A program made the translations under genes and the position numbers. A model generated the notes under the pieces. It did not search any database and was not told the DNA's origin. It was given only the letters and a program-made list of their open reading frames with translations. Below, piece by piece: positions 35,653 through 44,338 of a stretch of 46,161 nucleotides of DNA (positions are counted from its first letter, which is position 1; each line of letters begins with the position of its first letter). The DNA comes from UBA1924 sp963976625 (GTDB lineage Bacteria; Planctomycetota; Phycisphaerae; Phycisphaerales; UBA1924). The stretch lies in contig CAXBLA010000023.1 in NCBI GenBank assembly GCA_963976625.1, positions 1 through 46,161 of the forward strand. Direction: 5' to 3'.

Positions 35653-37608
35653 TTAAGGCTCGACGGGCTTGAACAGGTCAAAGGCCGAGGGGATCGCCGA
35701 TTGCCCCGGAGCCCTGATTTGGGCGTCACTGGCCTGTGAAGCCGACGCAGAAGCCAGCAGATACCCCGCCGAGCTCTGGTCCGAGATGTCCGCACGGACG
35801 ACCAGATTGCCCATCGGATCCCGGATCACCACCTGCATCGGGATAACGGTCCGCCCCAGCGCGGTCTCGACTGTATCGAGCCCGCTGTACACCTCGAGCA
35901 CATACGCCCCCAGGCTGATCGTCACGCGATTTGGGAGCCGGCTAACACCCTCTGGCAAGGCCGGAGCAGTGGGCTGATCGTCCTGATCATCATTCTGCGC
36001 CGCGATCGCCCTGGCGGCATCATCGGCCTCGATCACGCCCGTATCAAACATCAACAGACTATCCGACACCCGCACATTGGTCGAGATCGCGTCGCCGGGC
36101 ATGGCGATCATCGAAGACTTGCGGTAGTACCCGTAGTACATCTTAAACAGATCCAGCGTGGTCTTGGCTTCCGGGTTGCCGAACTGGTTCTCGGTCTCAG
36201 CGCTGGCCACGAAGTAGTACTCCTCGGCACCAACTGTCACCTGCTCTGACCACGATGACCAGTCCCCGCGTACAAACGGATCCTGCGTAAGCGCCTGCTG
36301 GGCGGCATCATCAGGATCGAGCTCCCCGCCCTTGCGGAACAGCGGGTTGTTCACCACCACGCGGGTGCGATAGCGGTAGGTCGCCCCGGGCTCGACCCCA
36401 AGATCATGGGCCCAGAGCCCGACTTCCTCTACTTCAAGGATCGAACGCACATCATTGCTCGAGGTCCGCACAGGGCGCGAGGTACTTGTGTCATCTGTAT
36501 CGACGCCCAAGTCGTTGAGCTGTTCGGTCAGCTCATCAATCCGTTCTCTGAGCTGGTCGATCCGCGCCCGATTCCGATCGGTATTGGGCGCGTTGCGTGG
36601 GCCCGTGGTTGTTCGCTTGCCGCCCGGACGCGGGGCTGCAGGGGCGGCGTTGAGCCGATCGAGCTCGGCCCGGGCCCGATCGAGCTGACGCCTGATCCGG
36701 GTGATCTCGCTCGATTCCGATTCGTTTTCGAACTCTACGCGCTCGCTCGGCGGGACCCACTGCTCGCCGGCGATGGTGGGCGGGAACTGTGGGCGGGCGA
36801 CCTCGTCGATCACTCGCGATGCCGTGGACACCAGACCGGCCAGATCCAGCAGCCCCGATTCAGGGAGCAAGGCTTTGGTCGGCATAGGGGTCATGGGCGG
36901 GGTCACGATGGGCTCGGATGCCCCCCATGATCCGTCGCTCATCAGCTGCTGACGCTGGGCTTCGAATCCAAGAACCGCAAAGCCGGTCGAGGACCAGAAC
37001 CTACGCGGGATCGCATCGCCCGATCCGCCCTGACCATTGAGCGCGTCCTGGAGTTCCTTGCCGCTAAAGAAAGCCTCGATCGAGACCGAAGCAAAGTCGT
37101 ATGGCTGAGCCGCGGGCACGAACGCCTCGTACGCCGGCACCTCGAGCACCGCGTACGGGTCGAGCGTCGCCCACTGCGACGCCGCCACCGGGGTGGAGGT
37201 GCGTGGGACAATCAACGCCGAGACCGGGCCATCGTTGGAGACCACGACATCGGCGATGCTGTTTCCCCCCACCACGCGGACATCCACGGGCGTGCCCAGC
37301 GCCGCCGAAAGCTCGACCGAGCCGCCCGAAGCGTTCTCGAACGCGGCGTTGTACCGCTCGACCAGGTTCACCGAAGCCACTTCAGGCAGCGCCGGATCGA
37401 AATCCGTGAGCTGGCTGTTGACCTGCTCCGCCTGGCGTTCGAGCGCGGTGTATATCTGCCCCGGCCCGACCATGGCCGAACCGACCTTCACATCGTTGGG
37501 ACGCATGACAAACTGCATCGCCAGCACGCCCAGGAGCAGCAAAACCATGATCCCGAGCACGATCTTCTCGATGTGCTGTTCGATTGGGTTGACGCCTTTG
37601 AGTTTCAT
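35653..37608 (-). CDS. Single-span inner-membrane protein with coiled coil, third gene of PilM cluster
   Basis: A 651-residue protein. A short basic N-terminus (KLKGVNPIEQHIEKI) precedes one membrane helix (VLGIMVLLLLGVLAMQFVM), leaving a long periplasmic part. Around residues 295-385 is a two-part coiled coil (ITRIRRQLDRARAELDRLNA and RIDQLRERIDELTEQLNDLG) split by a Pro/Arg/Gly-rich break. The C-terminal half includes YRYRTRVVVNNPLF and YFVASAETENQFGN, suggesting beta domains. It is the last gene of the cluster begun by pilM, 78 bp after the middle gene, and is followed by a strong terminator. By position it could serve as PilP or a related periplasmic stalk, but I see no direct sequence match. 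Confidence 0.85.
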   Translation of the reverse strand: MKLKGVNPIEQHIEKIVLGIMVLLLLGVLAMQFVMRPNDVKVGSAMVGPGQIYTALERQAEQVNSQLTDFDPALPEVASVNLVERYNAAFENASGGSVELSAALGTPVDVRVVGGNSIADVVVSNDGPVSALIVPRTSTPVAASQWATLDPYAVLEVPAYEAFVPAAQPYDFASVSIEAFFSGKELQDALNGQGGSGDAIPRRFWSSTGFAVLGFEAQRQQLMSDGSWGASEPIVTPPMTPMPTKALLPESGLLDLAGLVSTASRVIDEVARPQFPPTIAGEQWVPPSERVEFENESESSEITRIRRQLDRARAELDRLNAAPAAPRPGGKRTTTGPRNAPNTDRNRARIDQLRERIDELTEQLNDLGVDTDDTSTSRPVRTSSNDVRSILEVEEVGLWAHDLGVEPGATYRYRTRVVVNNPLFRKGGELDPDDAAQQALTQDPFVRGDWSSWSEQVTVGAEEYYFVASAETENQFGNPEAKTTLDLFKMYYGYYRKSSMIAMPGDAISTNVRVSDSLLMFDTGVIEADDAARAIAAQNDDQDDQPTAPALPEGVSRLPNRVTISLGAYVLEVYSGLDTVETALGRTVIPMQVVIRDPMGNLVVRADISDQSSAGYLLASASASQASDAQIRAPGQSAIPSAFDLFKPVEP

Positions 37609-37686
37609 AATCGTCTCATTTCAAAGATTCGAGTGTTCTGTTCTTTGTGCTGTGTCCGTTGTTTCGCGTTTGCCTCAGAGGCATAT

Positions 37687-39045
37687 TCAACCGTCGAAGT
37701 CTTCGCTCAGCGAAGCCTGCATCGGCACGCCCAAGGCTGTTTTCACCGTATCCGGCATCATCGGCGCCATCCACGAGCGGAGCCACACGCTCTCGATCGT
37801 CATGGTTGCTCGCACGACATGCTCGTCGCCATAGTAAAAACCGCTCTCCAGATCCCCCCACACATCGACCGAGTCCAGATCGATATCCGTCACGGTCATG
37901 TAGTTGGTCTTGCCGATCGCATCGATAAACTTGGGCAGATCCTTTGACGAGGCAACCACCTGCACCTGGATCATGCGGATATCGAAAGCGCTCTGCGCCT
38001 CGCCGCCCTTGCGTCCGGTGAATGTGGGCTTCTCACCATCATCGCGTGAGCCGGCAGGGTTGATTGCCCCGCGCCGACCGCCGCCCTGATTTTCCACGGC
38101 ATTTTGTGAACCCGTCAGGTCCAGCTTCGAGACCCGGATCGATTCAACGCTCTTGACGGGCGCATCGGGAATCGACATCGCCCCGGTCTGCACGCTGGTG
38201 TTCGCGCGGGCGGCCGCATCGAGCACATCGGTGATCACCCAGTAATCCCACAGCCAGTTAAAGACCACCGGCTCGCTGATCGAGCTGATCGCGGGCACCT
38301 GCGAAGGCACATGCGAGAACTCATCGCCATCTGACCCGCTGGCCCCGGGGCTCACAAAGGCGTTGGTTGAGCAGTAGAAAGTCAGCGACTTGGACTGCCC
38401 GATGTACTCGCCCAATCGGCGAGCCGTCAGGTCGTTGGTCAGCTTCTGGGCCTGCTCGGGTGTCATCTGCCCGGAGGTATTCGAGTTCTGGTAGCGCTGG
38501 CGTTCGCGTGTTTCAAACTCGCCAAGGGTCGCCGCGAGCACCTCAGGCCGCGGGGGCAGCCCGGCGTTGAGGCGCTGGAGCTTGCGCTGGTACACGGAAG
38601 GACGGGACTCGGTCCCGACGATCGCCTCGGCCATCTCGCGGGCCAGACGCACCAGCGTCCGGTTATCACTGGCCGCGGGCAGGATACCCTCGACGAGCTG
38701 GACATGGTTGCCACGATTGAACTCGGTCCCCCGCTCGACCACATCAGCGACCTGCACCTCGCGCTCGGCCTTGCGGGCCTTGTAGAACTCCGTCACCACG
38801 GTGTTGGGTGCGCGTGACTCCGACAAGTCCGCTTCGCCGTCGAGCACCGCTGGAAGCGAGTAGTTGATCGAGCTCTTCGAGTCGAGCGTGCGCTTCTCTT
38901 TCTTGTACGCGGCCTCGGCATCAGCCTGCACCTGCTTGTTCCACTTCTGGGAGAAGATGTACCCCGTCGGCAGGAATGCCAGAATCAGCACGACCGAGAT
39001 CACGACGATCAGATTACCCTTGATGAATCCCATGACCTTGTTCAT
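37687..39045 (-). CDS. PilO-like single-span inner-membrane protein, second gene of PilM cluster
   Basis: A 452-residue protein with a short N-terminus, one membrane helix at about residues 10-32 (GNLIVVISVVLILAFLPTGYIF), a helical/coiled periplasmic stretch (WNKQVQADAEAAYKKEKRT), and a C-terminal region (FDIRMIQVQVVASSKDLPKF, IDAIGKTNYMTVTDIDLDSV) like the ferredoxin-like domain of PilO/GspM proteins. The start codon overlaps the pilM stop (ATGA) and has GGAGACGAAGG upstream. Family knowledge: PilN and PilO form a periplasmic dimer that links PilM to the secretin. PilO is an inference from order, topology and the C-terminal pattern. Confidence 0.82.
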   Translation of the reverse strand: MNKVMGFIKGNLIVVISVVLILAFLPTGYIFSQKWNKQVQADAEAAYKKEKRTLDSKSSINYSLPAVLDGEADLSESRAPNTVVTEFYKARKAEREVQVADVVERGTEFNRGNHVQLVEGILPAASDNRTLVRLAREMAEAIVGTESRPSVYQRKLQRLNAGLPPRPEVLAATLGEFETRERQRYQNSNTSGQMTPEQAQKLTNDLTARRLGEYIGQSKSLTFYCSTNAFVSPGASGSDGDEFSHVPSQVPAISSISEPVVFNWLWDYWVITDVLDAAARANTSVQTGAMSIPDAPVKSVESIRVSKLDLTGSQNAVENQGGGRRGAINPAGSRDDGEKPTFTGRKGGEAQSAFDIRMIQVQVVASSKDLPKFIDAIGKTNYMTVTDIDLDSVDVWGDLESGFYYGDEHVVRATMTIESVWLRSWMAPMMPDTVKTALGVPMQASLSEDFDG

Positions 39046-41009
39046 CCTTCGTCTCCATTGAATGTATTGTCGTCCATCGGATCCAGCACCGCGTACCAGG
39101 TCAGTTCCACCACCGTCGTCGCGCCCTGTGATTCAACGACGGGGCGGGTGATGGGCGCGAGGGTATCGAGATCTGAGCTGCCCGAACCGCTTGAACTGCT
39201 CGAGCCGGTGCCCGGGCGCCCCTGGGTCAGCCGATTGTTCGTCATCTGATTCCCCGGGCGAGTGTTGCCCCCGGGGCGGGGCGCGTTGCCGCCAACAATC
39301 GTCCAAGGCTCGACCTGGGTCACCACCAGGGTGTACATCGTGCCCTCGCGAGCCAGTTCGTCTCGCAGGATATCGTTCACATGATCGAGCATAAACACGC
39401 CCACATCGCCCAGCGGGATCTCGAACTGCCCCTGCACCTTCACATGACGCTTTGATGAGATCGAAGCGAGCACCGGATCAGGGGCTGGCGCATTGCGCCC
39501 GGTGTTCCGATTGGCGTTGATCAGCCCGGGCTCGATGTAATCGGTCGTCAGGTTCAGCATTTTGAACGGCTCACGCCCCGCGAATGATTCCGTGAGCCGC
39601 TCGTCGGTGGCGGCTTCCTCCATCGCGCTCTCACTGACCCGCGTGATCAGGCTCGCGGTGTCTTCGAGGATCTGGGCGTAGAGCGCCCGCCCATCGAGCA
39701 GGCCAACGATTTTGGCCCCCTCAAGGTTCGGCAGTGCACTATCAGTCACCTTCGCCTCGTTGGCTTCGTCGGCCAGCTGTGTGGCTTCGGTCGCGACCAT
39801 TTTCAAAATAGCCGGCTTCTCGGCACCGTTAAACGCAGTATCATCCAACAGCGGGCGGATAAACATCGCACCGGCGGTCGCAGCCGCCAAACCGGCCGCG
39901 GCCGCGAAGTACGGCACCTTCTTCTTCCACATCGCGCTCTTGATCACCGGCACCGGCATCAGGTTCGCTGACATCGGGGAGTGCTCGAAGGCCTGGAGCA
40001 CACAGCCGTAGGCCGTGGCAAGGTTGAAGCTCGCCGCCTGGAACTCGCCGGCCCGTGCGTCATCGACCGACAGCTTCTTGAACTGCTCAAGGCGGTACAC
40101 ATCGAGCTGGAGCTGCTGCTTAAGGTACTTCCGCAAGCCCGGCAGACGGAAGGTCGAACCGAGTCCGACCAATCGCTTGAGATCCGCGTCCGGGTGCACC
40201 GACTGGTAGAAACCGATCGAGCGCTGGATTTCCTGAACGATATCCGAGAACACCGGACGCATCGCCTGGAACACATGGCGCGCGTGGCGGGATTGCTCGG
40301 CTTCACGCTTGAGCTTCTCGGCCTTGGAATAGCTGAGTTTAAACGAGCTGACCAGCGCCTCGGTGAACTGGTGCCCGCCGATCGGGAAGGTCCGCACCCA
40401 GACACGACCAGCCTCGGCGATGATCAGGTCGGTCGAGACCGTCCCGATATCGAGGATAATGGTGCCCGGGGTATCATTGGTGAACCCGAGATCGACCGCC
40501 AGCGCGTTGTACGCCGCGATCGGCGACAAGGTCACCTGATCGGGGGTCAGCCCGACATCGCCGAGCATCGAGAGCTGATCCATGATCCGCTGGCGGGTGA
40601 CTGCGAAGATCCCGACCTCGACATCGGGCGAGTCTGGCGACACAAAGGTCTGGTAGTCCCATTCGACTTCCTCGAGCGGGAACGGGATCTGCTGGACCGC
40701 TTCGAACTTGACGATGTCGGGCACCTTCTTGGGCTCGACGGGCGGGAGCTTGGCGAATCGCGCGAAGCTCTGGTGCCCGGGCAGCGAAACCGCGATCCGT
40801 GCATTGCTCAGGTCGTGCTGGTTGACCAGCATCCCCAGCGCCACACGCATCGCGTCGGTCTGGTCGAGCTCGGGGGTCGAGAGGATCTTGGGGTGGTTGA
40901 TGACCGCGAAGTCGAGCACTTTAAACTCGCCGCCGTCGTTTTCGAGCTTGAGCGCTTTAATCGCCCCGTAGCCCATCTCGATGCCCCAACATATATTTGA
41001 CGAAGCCAT
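39042..41009 (-). CDS. pilM: PilM-like ATPase fused to a PilN-like membrane segment
   Basis: A 655-residue protein, about 300 residues longer than usual PilM. The N-terminal ~345 residues are an actin-like PilM: WGIEMGYGAIKALKLEN, IAVSLPGHQSFARFAKLP, IVKFEAVQQIPFPLEEVEWD, IILDIGTVSTDLII (phosphate loop), FPIGGHQFTEAL and LVGLGSTFRLPGLRKYLKQ (adenine site). Then at residues 348-352 comes ANLMP, like the INLLP peptide at the start of PilN, followed by a basic segment and a membrane helix (VPYFAAAAGLAAATAGAMFI, ~363-382) and a periplasmic domain. It therefore looks like PilM and PilN joined in one chain. GGAGG lies four bases before the ATG. It is the first gene of a three-gene operon. Confidence 0.9.
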   Translation of the reverse strand: MASSNICWGIEMGYGAIKALKLENDGGEFKVLDFAVINHPKILSTPELDQTDAMRVALGMLVNQHDLSNARIAVSLPGHQSFARFAKLPPVEPKKVPDIVKFEAVQQIPFPLEEVEWDYQTFVSPDSPDVEVGIFAVTRQRIMDQLSMLGDVGLTPDQVTLSPIAAYNALAVDLGFTNDTPGTIILDIGTVSTDLIIAEAGRVWVRTFPIGGHQFTEALVSSFKLSYSKAEKLKREAEQSRHARHVFQAMRPVFSDIVQEIQRSIGFYQSVHPDADLKRLVGLGSTFRLPGLRKYLKQQLQLDVYRLEQFKKLSVDDARAGEFQAASFNLATAYGCVLQAFEHSPMSANLMPVPVIKSAMWKKKVPYFAAAAGLAAATAGAMFIRPLLDDTAFNGAEKPAILKMVATEATQLADEANEAKVTDSALPNLEGAKIVGLLDGRALYAQILEDTASLITRVSESAMEEAATDERLTESFAGREPFKMLNLTTDYIEPGLINANRNTGRNAPAPDPVLASISSKRHVKVQGQFEIPLGDVGVFMLDHVNDILRDELAREGTMYTLVVTQVEPWTIVGGNAPRPGGNTRPGNQMTNNRLTQGRPGTGSSSSSGSGSSDLDTLAPITRPVVESQGATTVVELTWYAVLDPMDDNTFNGDEG

Positions 41010-41239
41010 GATACCTCCAGTATCGCACTAGCCAGATTCAATTCGTGTCGTGTCGTCTCGGCCCGTTTCATCGGCCTTCATGCGCCCAAACGCACGCTAT
41101 GGTACTCAATCAATGCCCACCATGCACAGGGCCCACACAAGATACGCCACTTTGGACGCCCAGTTCCGGGCCCGTGCCTGGTTGTGACACACCCGTGACA
41201 CAACGCGATGCTGGACGCAGCCCGACAGATCAAGCGGGA

Positions 41240-42640
41240 TTAGCGGTACACCGCCAGAGAAGCCGACGATACGAACGCCGTGCCCTGCGGATCCATCGCC
41301 GCGGCATAGTTGAGCAGATCAACCCGGCTCGGCTCGACCACACGCATCATCGTCGCGATATTGCCCATCGAGCACCACCGCGTCGGGTTCTGCTGCCACG
41401 CCATCGCCCCGATCATGTCCTCGACCTTGTTCTCGACGATGAGCTTGAGCATCTCCTGATCGTGCGTTGCCACCTGCGTGCGGAAGGCGGCCGCCTCTTC
41501 GGAATCGCCCGCGAGGGCCTGCTGATCCCCGAACGCGGGGCCCACATGGCTCAGATCCGCCGAGCTCACGACCAAAGTGGTGCCGGGGAGCTTGGAAATC
41601 GTCGATTTGAGCGCCTGAACAAAGGGATCGATCCCCAGCCCGTTTTCGTCGTAGCCCTCGCCGTTGTTCACGCTCGGGTCGTGGATCAAGGCGCCAAAGA
41701 CCTTGGGGTAGTTGCCCGACTCGTCTTCGCCGAACACATGCTGGATCCACGGGATGTGCAGCTCGATCGAGTGCTCGTTCTCGTGATCGAAGCGGTTGGC
41801 GAGCATTTTCTCCGCGTTTTCGGTGCCCAGCTCCGCTTTGAGGGTATCGAGGAGCTCGGTATCGAGCCCGCAGACACCGATCGGCGATTCGTAACCTTTA
41901 TTACAGGCGCACACGCCGGTCGATTGGCCGAAGTGATTGGTGCCCAGAATCACGATCCGGTCCGGGCGATCGACCACGCGCATCCGCCCGTAGGTGTGCC
42001 CGTAGTTCATCCAGCCTCGGATATAGTCGATGTGCGGGGCGATCACAGCCGCCGGCAGGGCATCAAAGCTCGTGCTCTGGGCATCCTTGAGCGCCTCGTC
42101 AATCCACAGATCAAACTGCTTTTTGAGCTCCTCGCCGCCCATCTCGTTCTTCTGCTCGTCCGTCGCGTCCTCGCCCACGGCCTTCATCACCAGCATATCC
42201 GCCAGCTGAGCCGTGGAACCCGGGGGCAAAATGTCCGAATCATCGAACGCAGCGTGCATTTTGGCCGCCAGATCTTCGTACACCGGCCCGAACAACAGCC
42301 CCGCATGGTCGAGCTGGGCGATCAGCTGCTCGAGCATCGGGCGTTCGAGCCCCTTGCCGGCCTGGGTGACGATCTCGTCGACATTCCGGGTCCCGTCCAT
42401 CATGGGCAGCACGCTCTGGAAAGCCGGGTGCGTGACGACCATCCGGGTCGAGACCTGCTGGGCGTCGGCCAAACCGAGCATATTGACCTTCTGCCCGTTG
42501 GGCCCGTCTACGGGAACGGGGATCCCGCGGATCTTGCGGAGCTTGGGCATGTTCTGGTTGGGAGCCGACGGATCGAACACGGGCGGTGTTTGTTGGGGTT
42601 GCTGATCGTCGGACGGGGTGCCATTTGGGGTGTCGGTCAT
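41240..42640 (-). CDS. MEMO1/AmmeMemoRadiSam system protein B with extra N-terminal domain
   Basis: A 466-residue protein from the ATG at 42640 (CAGGAG upstream). The C-terminal ~280 residues are a MEMO domain: VIAPHIDYIRGW (H203), IVILGTNHFG (H236), FDHENEHSIELHIPWIQHVF and SSADLSHVGPAFGD. It lies beside a Pro/Gln-rich leader and a domain at residues ~52-120 with TRMVVTHPAFQSVLPMMDG and LEQLIAQLDHAGLLFG, a winged-helix-like pattern similar to PqqD-type peptide-binding domains. Family knowledge: MEMO is related to extradiol dioxygenases and occurs with a radical SAM partner and AMMECR1; neither is in this window. Function is unresolved in the family. Confidence 0.9.
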   Translation of the reverse strand: MTDTPNGTPSDDQQPQQTPPVFDPSAPNQNMPKLRKIRGIPVPVDGPNGQKVNMLGLADAQQVSTRMVVTHPAFQSVLPMMDGTRNVDEIVTQAGKGLERPMLEQLIAQLDHAGLLFGPVYEDLAAKMHAAFDDSDILPPGSTAQLADMLVMKAVGEDATDEQKNEMGGEELKKQFDLWIDEALKDAQSTSFDALPAAVIAPHIDYIRGWMNYGHTYGRMRVVDRPDRIVILGTNHFGQSTGVCACNKGYESPIGVCGLDTELLDTLKAELGTENAEKMLANRFDHENEHSIELHIPWIQHVFGEDESGNYPKVFGALIHDPSVNNGEGYDENGLGIDPFVQALKSTISKLPGTTLVVSSADLSHVGPAFGDQQALAGDSEEAAAFRTQVATHDQEMLKLIVENKVEDMIGAMAWQQNPTRWCSMGNIATMMRVVEPSRVDLLNYAAAMDPQGTAFVSSASLAVYR

Positions 42641-42835
42641 CGCGGCTCCTGAGCGGAAAGTATGCATGGAATTGAACTTGCGAGCCAATAGTGTAGGGCA
42701 ATTGGTGGACGAAATGGCTGGGCGTGCTAAACTTGTCGTCCCGATCAGCATGGTTTCGATCGGCACACCGACTTCCATAGAAAAGACTGCGCTTGCAGGC
42801 TTTGAATGTCAAGATTTGAAAGTAAGGACCGGGTC

Positions 42836-43153
42836 ATGATCGACACACTCAGCGCAGGCGACACCATCAAGTGCACCATCAGTAAGGTGCCAAACAACAA
42901 AGCAGCATGTGACACCATCGAGCGCATGATGCGTCGCGACCCGGACATCAAGCGCAGCCTTGCCCGTGCCCAGCGCATGCGTCGCCAGCGTATGAACTCC
43001 TACATCCGTGGTGGCCGCCTCTGGTACTCACGCGAGAAAGCCGCCCGCATCGCGATGTGCGAGCAAGGCAATGCGTGGTCGATGCGTTTCACCCACGACA
43101 TCACCCCGGACCTCTCGTCCATCGAGCAGTACATCTCGCTCGAGAAGAACTAA
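42836..43153 (+). CDS. Small basic protein, possibly RNA-binding
   Basis: A 105-residue protein from the ATG at 42836, chosen over 42806 because AAGGA precedes it. The N-terminal third is strand-like (GDTIKCTISKVPNNKAACDT), the middle is strongly basic and helical (MMRRDPDIKRSLARAQRMRRQRMN, an Arg/Lys-rich run) then GGRLWYSREKAARI, and the end is ITPDLSSIEQYISLEKN. The gene stands alone with its own strong terminator. The size, charge and stand-alone expression fit a ribosome- or nucleic-acid-associated protein. I recall similar proteins of unknown function in planctomycetes but cannot name one; it does not match bS21 or other known small ribosomal proteins. Confidence 0.82.
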   Translation: MIDTLSAGDTIKCTISKVPNNKAACDTIERMMRRDPDIKRSLARAQRMRRQRMNSYIRGGRLWYSREKAARIAMCEQGNAWSMRFTHDITPDLSSIEQYISLEKN

Positions 43154-43192
43154 GACGATCAGGTCACCCCTGATTTTCCAACGAACTCCAAG

Positions 43193-43219
43193 GCCCGGCT
43201 GCACACCAGCCGGGTTTTT
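43193..43219 (+). terminator. Rho-independent terminator after the small basic-protein gene
   Basis: CCCGGCTG / CAGCCGGG stem with a five-base loop (CACAC) followed by TTTTTC, about 40 bp after the stop at 43153. Confidence 0.93.
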
Positions 43220-43320
43220 CTGTGCTTTCTCACCATTGTCCGAACTCGGAGAAACCGGGAATGCGTATGATCGGAGTCCACGAACACCGTCAAACACCCT
43301 GTATACCAAGAGGTCGAACC

Positions 43321-43950
43321 ATGAATACGCACAACACACTCAAGCTCATCGCACTCGCCGGGCTCTCGTTCTCGATGACCATGCTCCCGATGGGCTGCAC
43401 CAAGAGCGACAGCGATGCAGCCGCCGCAGCGCACGATGACCATGATGACCACGGCGATCACGCGGGCCACGATCATGATCACGGCGACCACGCCCACGAC
43501 CAAGACGGCGACATGGCCAACGCCGAGGGCGAGCTCTACGAGGGCATCCTCGGCGAGATCACTTTGATGCCCGCCGACGACGGGAGCCTGATGAAAATCC
43601 ATCACGAGCACATCCCCACATTCAAGAGCATGGACGGCACGATCAAGGTCAACGCCCGGGGTGTCGCGGGCATGGCCTCGATGACCATGCCATTCCCACT
43701 CGGTGACGGCGTGAACATCGACGCCTTCAAGGTCGGTGATAAGGTCAAGTTCGACCTCCTCGTCACCTGGAGCACCGACACCCCCAAGCCCTACCACATC
43801 ACCCAGATCGAGAAGCTCGACCCGAGCACCGAGATCGACTACACCAACGCGATCGAAGACATCATCGATGATGCCAAAGACGCGATGGATGGGCTGATGG
43901 GCAACGACCACTCCGATCATGATCACGGCCACGATCACGACGCGCCGTAA
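43321..43950 (+). CDS. His-rich lipoprotein with CusF-like copper-binding domain
   Basis: A 209-residue lipoprotein. The signal peptide ends at a lipobox (TMLPMGC, C26). Residues ~38-64 are a His/Asp-rich metal-binding run (HDDHDDHGDHAGHDHDHGDH), and the C-terminus again ends in HSDHDHGHDHD. Between them is a CusF-like beta-barrel (GELYEGILGEITLMPADDG, HEHIPTF, GMASMTMPFPLGDG, FKVGDKVKFDLLVTW). CusF binds Cu(I)/Ag(I) through His, two Met and a Trp. Here the MxM pair is kept (MTM), the His is likely kept, and the Trp position appears to be Met. Likely role: copper (or other metal) binding in the envelope. A terminator follows directly. Confidence 0.88.
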   Translation: MNTHNTLKLIALAGLSFSMTMLPMGCTKSDSDAAAAAHDDHDDHGDHAGHDHDHGDHAHDQDGDMANAEGELYEGILGEITLMPADDGSLMKIHHEHIPTFKSMDGTIKVNARGVAGMASMTMPFPLGDGVNIDAFKVGDKVKFDLLVTWSTDTPKPYHITQIEKLDPSTEIDYTNAIEDIIDDAKDAMDGLMGNDHSDHDHGHDHDAP

Positions 43951-43980
43951 GCAAACGCTTCTTCCAAGAGTTCACCAGAG

Positions 43981-44007
43981 CACGCCGACCCGTTCGGCGT
44001 GTTTTTT
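43981..44007 (+). terminator. Rho-independent terminator after the CusF-like gene
   Basis: CACGCCGA / TCGGCGTG stem with a five-base loop (CCCGT) followed by TTTTTT, 30 bp after the stop. Confidence 0.93.
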
Positions 44008-44025
44008 ATGAACAGGCGGCAAAAG

Positions 44026-44064
44026 AAAAAAACCCGGCACCTAGCCGTAAAGCCAAGCGCCGAG
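44026..44064 (-). terminator. Rho-independent terminator of the uracil-DNA glycosylase gene
   Basis: On the minus strand a 13-bp stem (CTCGGCGCTTGGC / GCTAGGTGCCGGG, four G-U pairs in RNA) with a short loop is followed by TTTTTTTC. It lies about 315 bp after the UDG stop, leaving a long untranslated tail. Confidence 0.8.
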
Positions 44065-44338
44065 TCTCGTGGGGGTCTTGATGGTGTGTTCGTCGTCTCG
44101 AAAGACCAAACATAGCTCGGGCCCAGTCTATTCCGGCCAATGCCGAATCTGGAAGCCCTGATTTTCACTTTGATGCACAGCCGCGAGACCCGCAGCCATG
44201 TTTTCTCATCACCCAAAGATTCGTCTAGATACGGGCATTGGTTCCCCAGTTTACCCAAGTTTCCGAAGTATTTTTTGACCACCCGTTTGGGTGCCTGCTG
44301 GAGGGGTCTTTGGGAATCGCCGATCGCGGTTTCTGTGC
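44065..44338. other. Intergenic region between UDG terminator and the 18-bp repeat, no gene seen
   Basis: This stretch of ~270 bp lies downstream of UDG on the minus strand and upstream of nothing on the plus strand. Candidate frames either run through the two terminators or overlap the repeat, so none is credible. It is probably the long 3' untranslated tail of the UDG transcript. Confidence 0.55.

Noticed and set aside
43935..44282. Minus-strand 115-codon frame downstream of UDG
   Set aside because: It runs through the UDG terminator and the opposite-strand terminator of the CusF-like gene.
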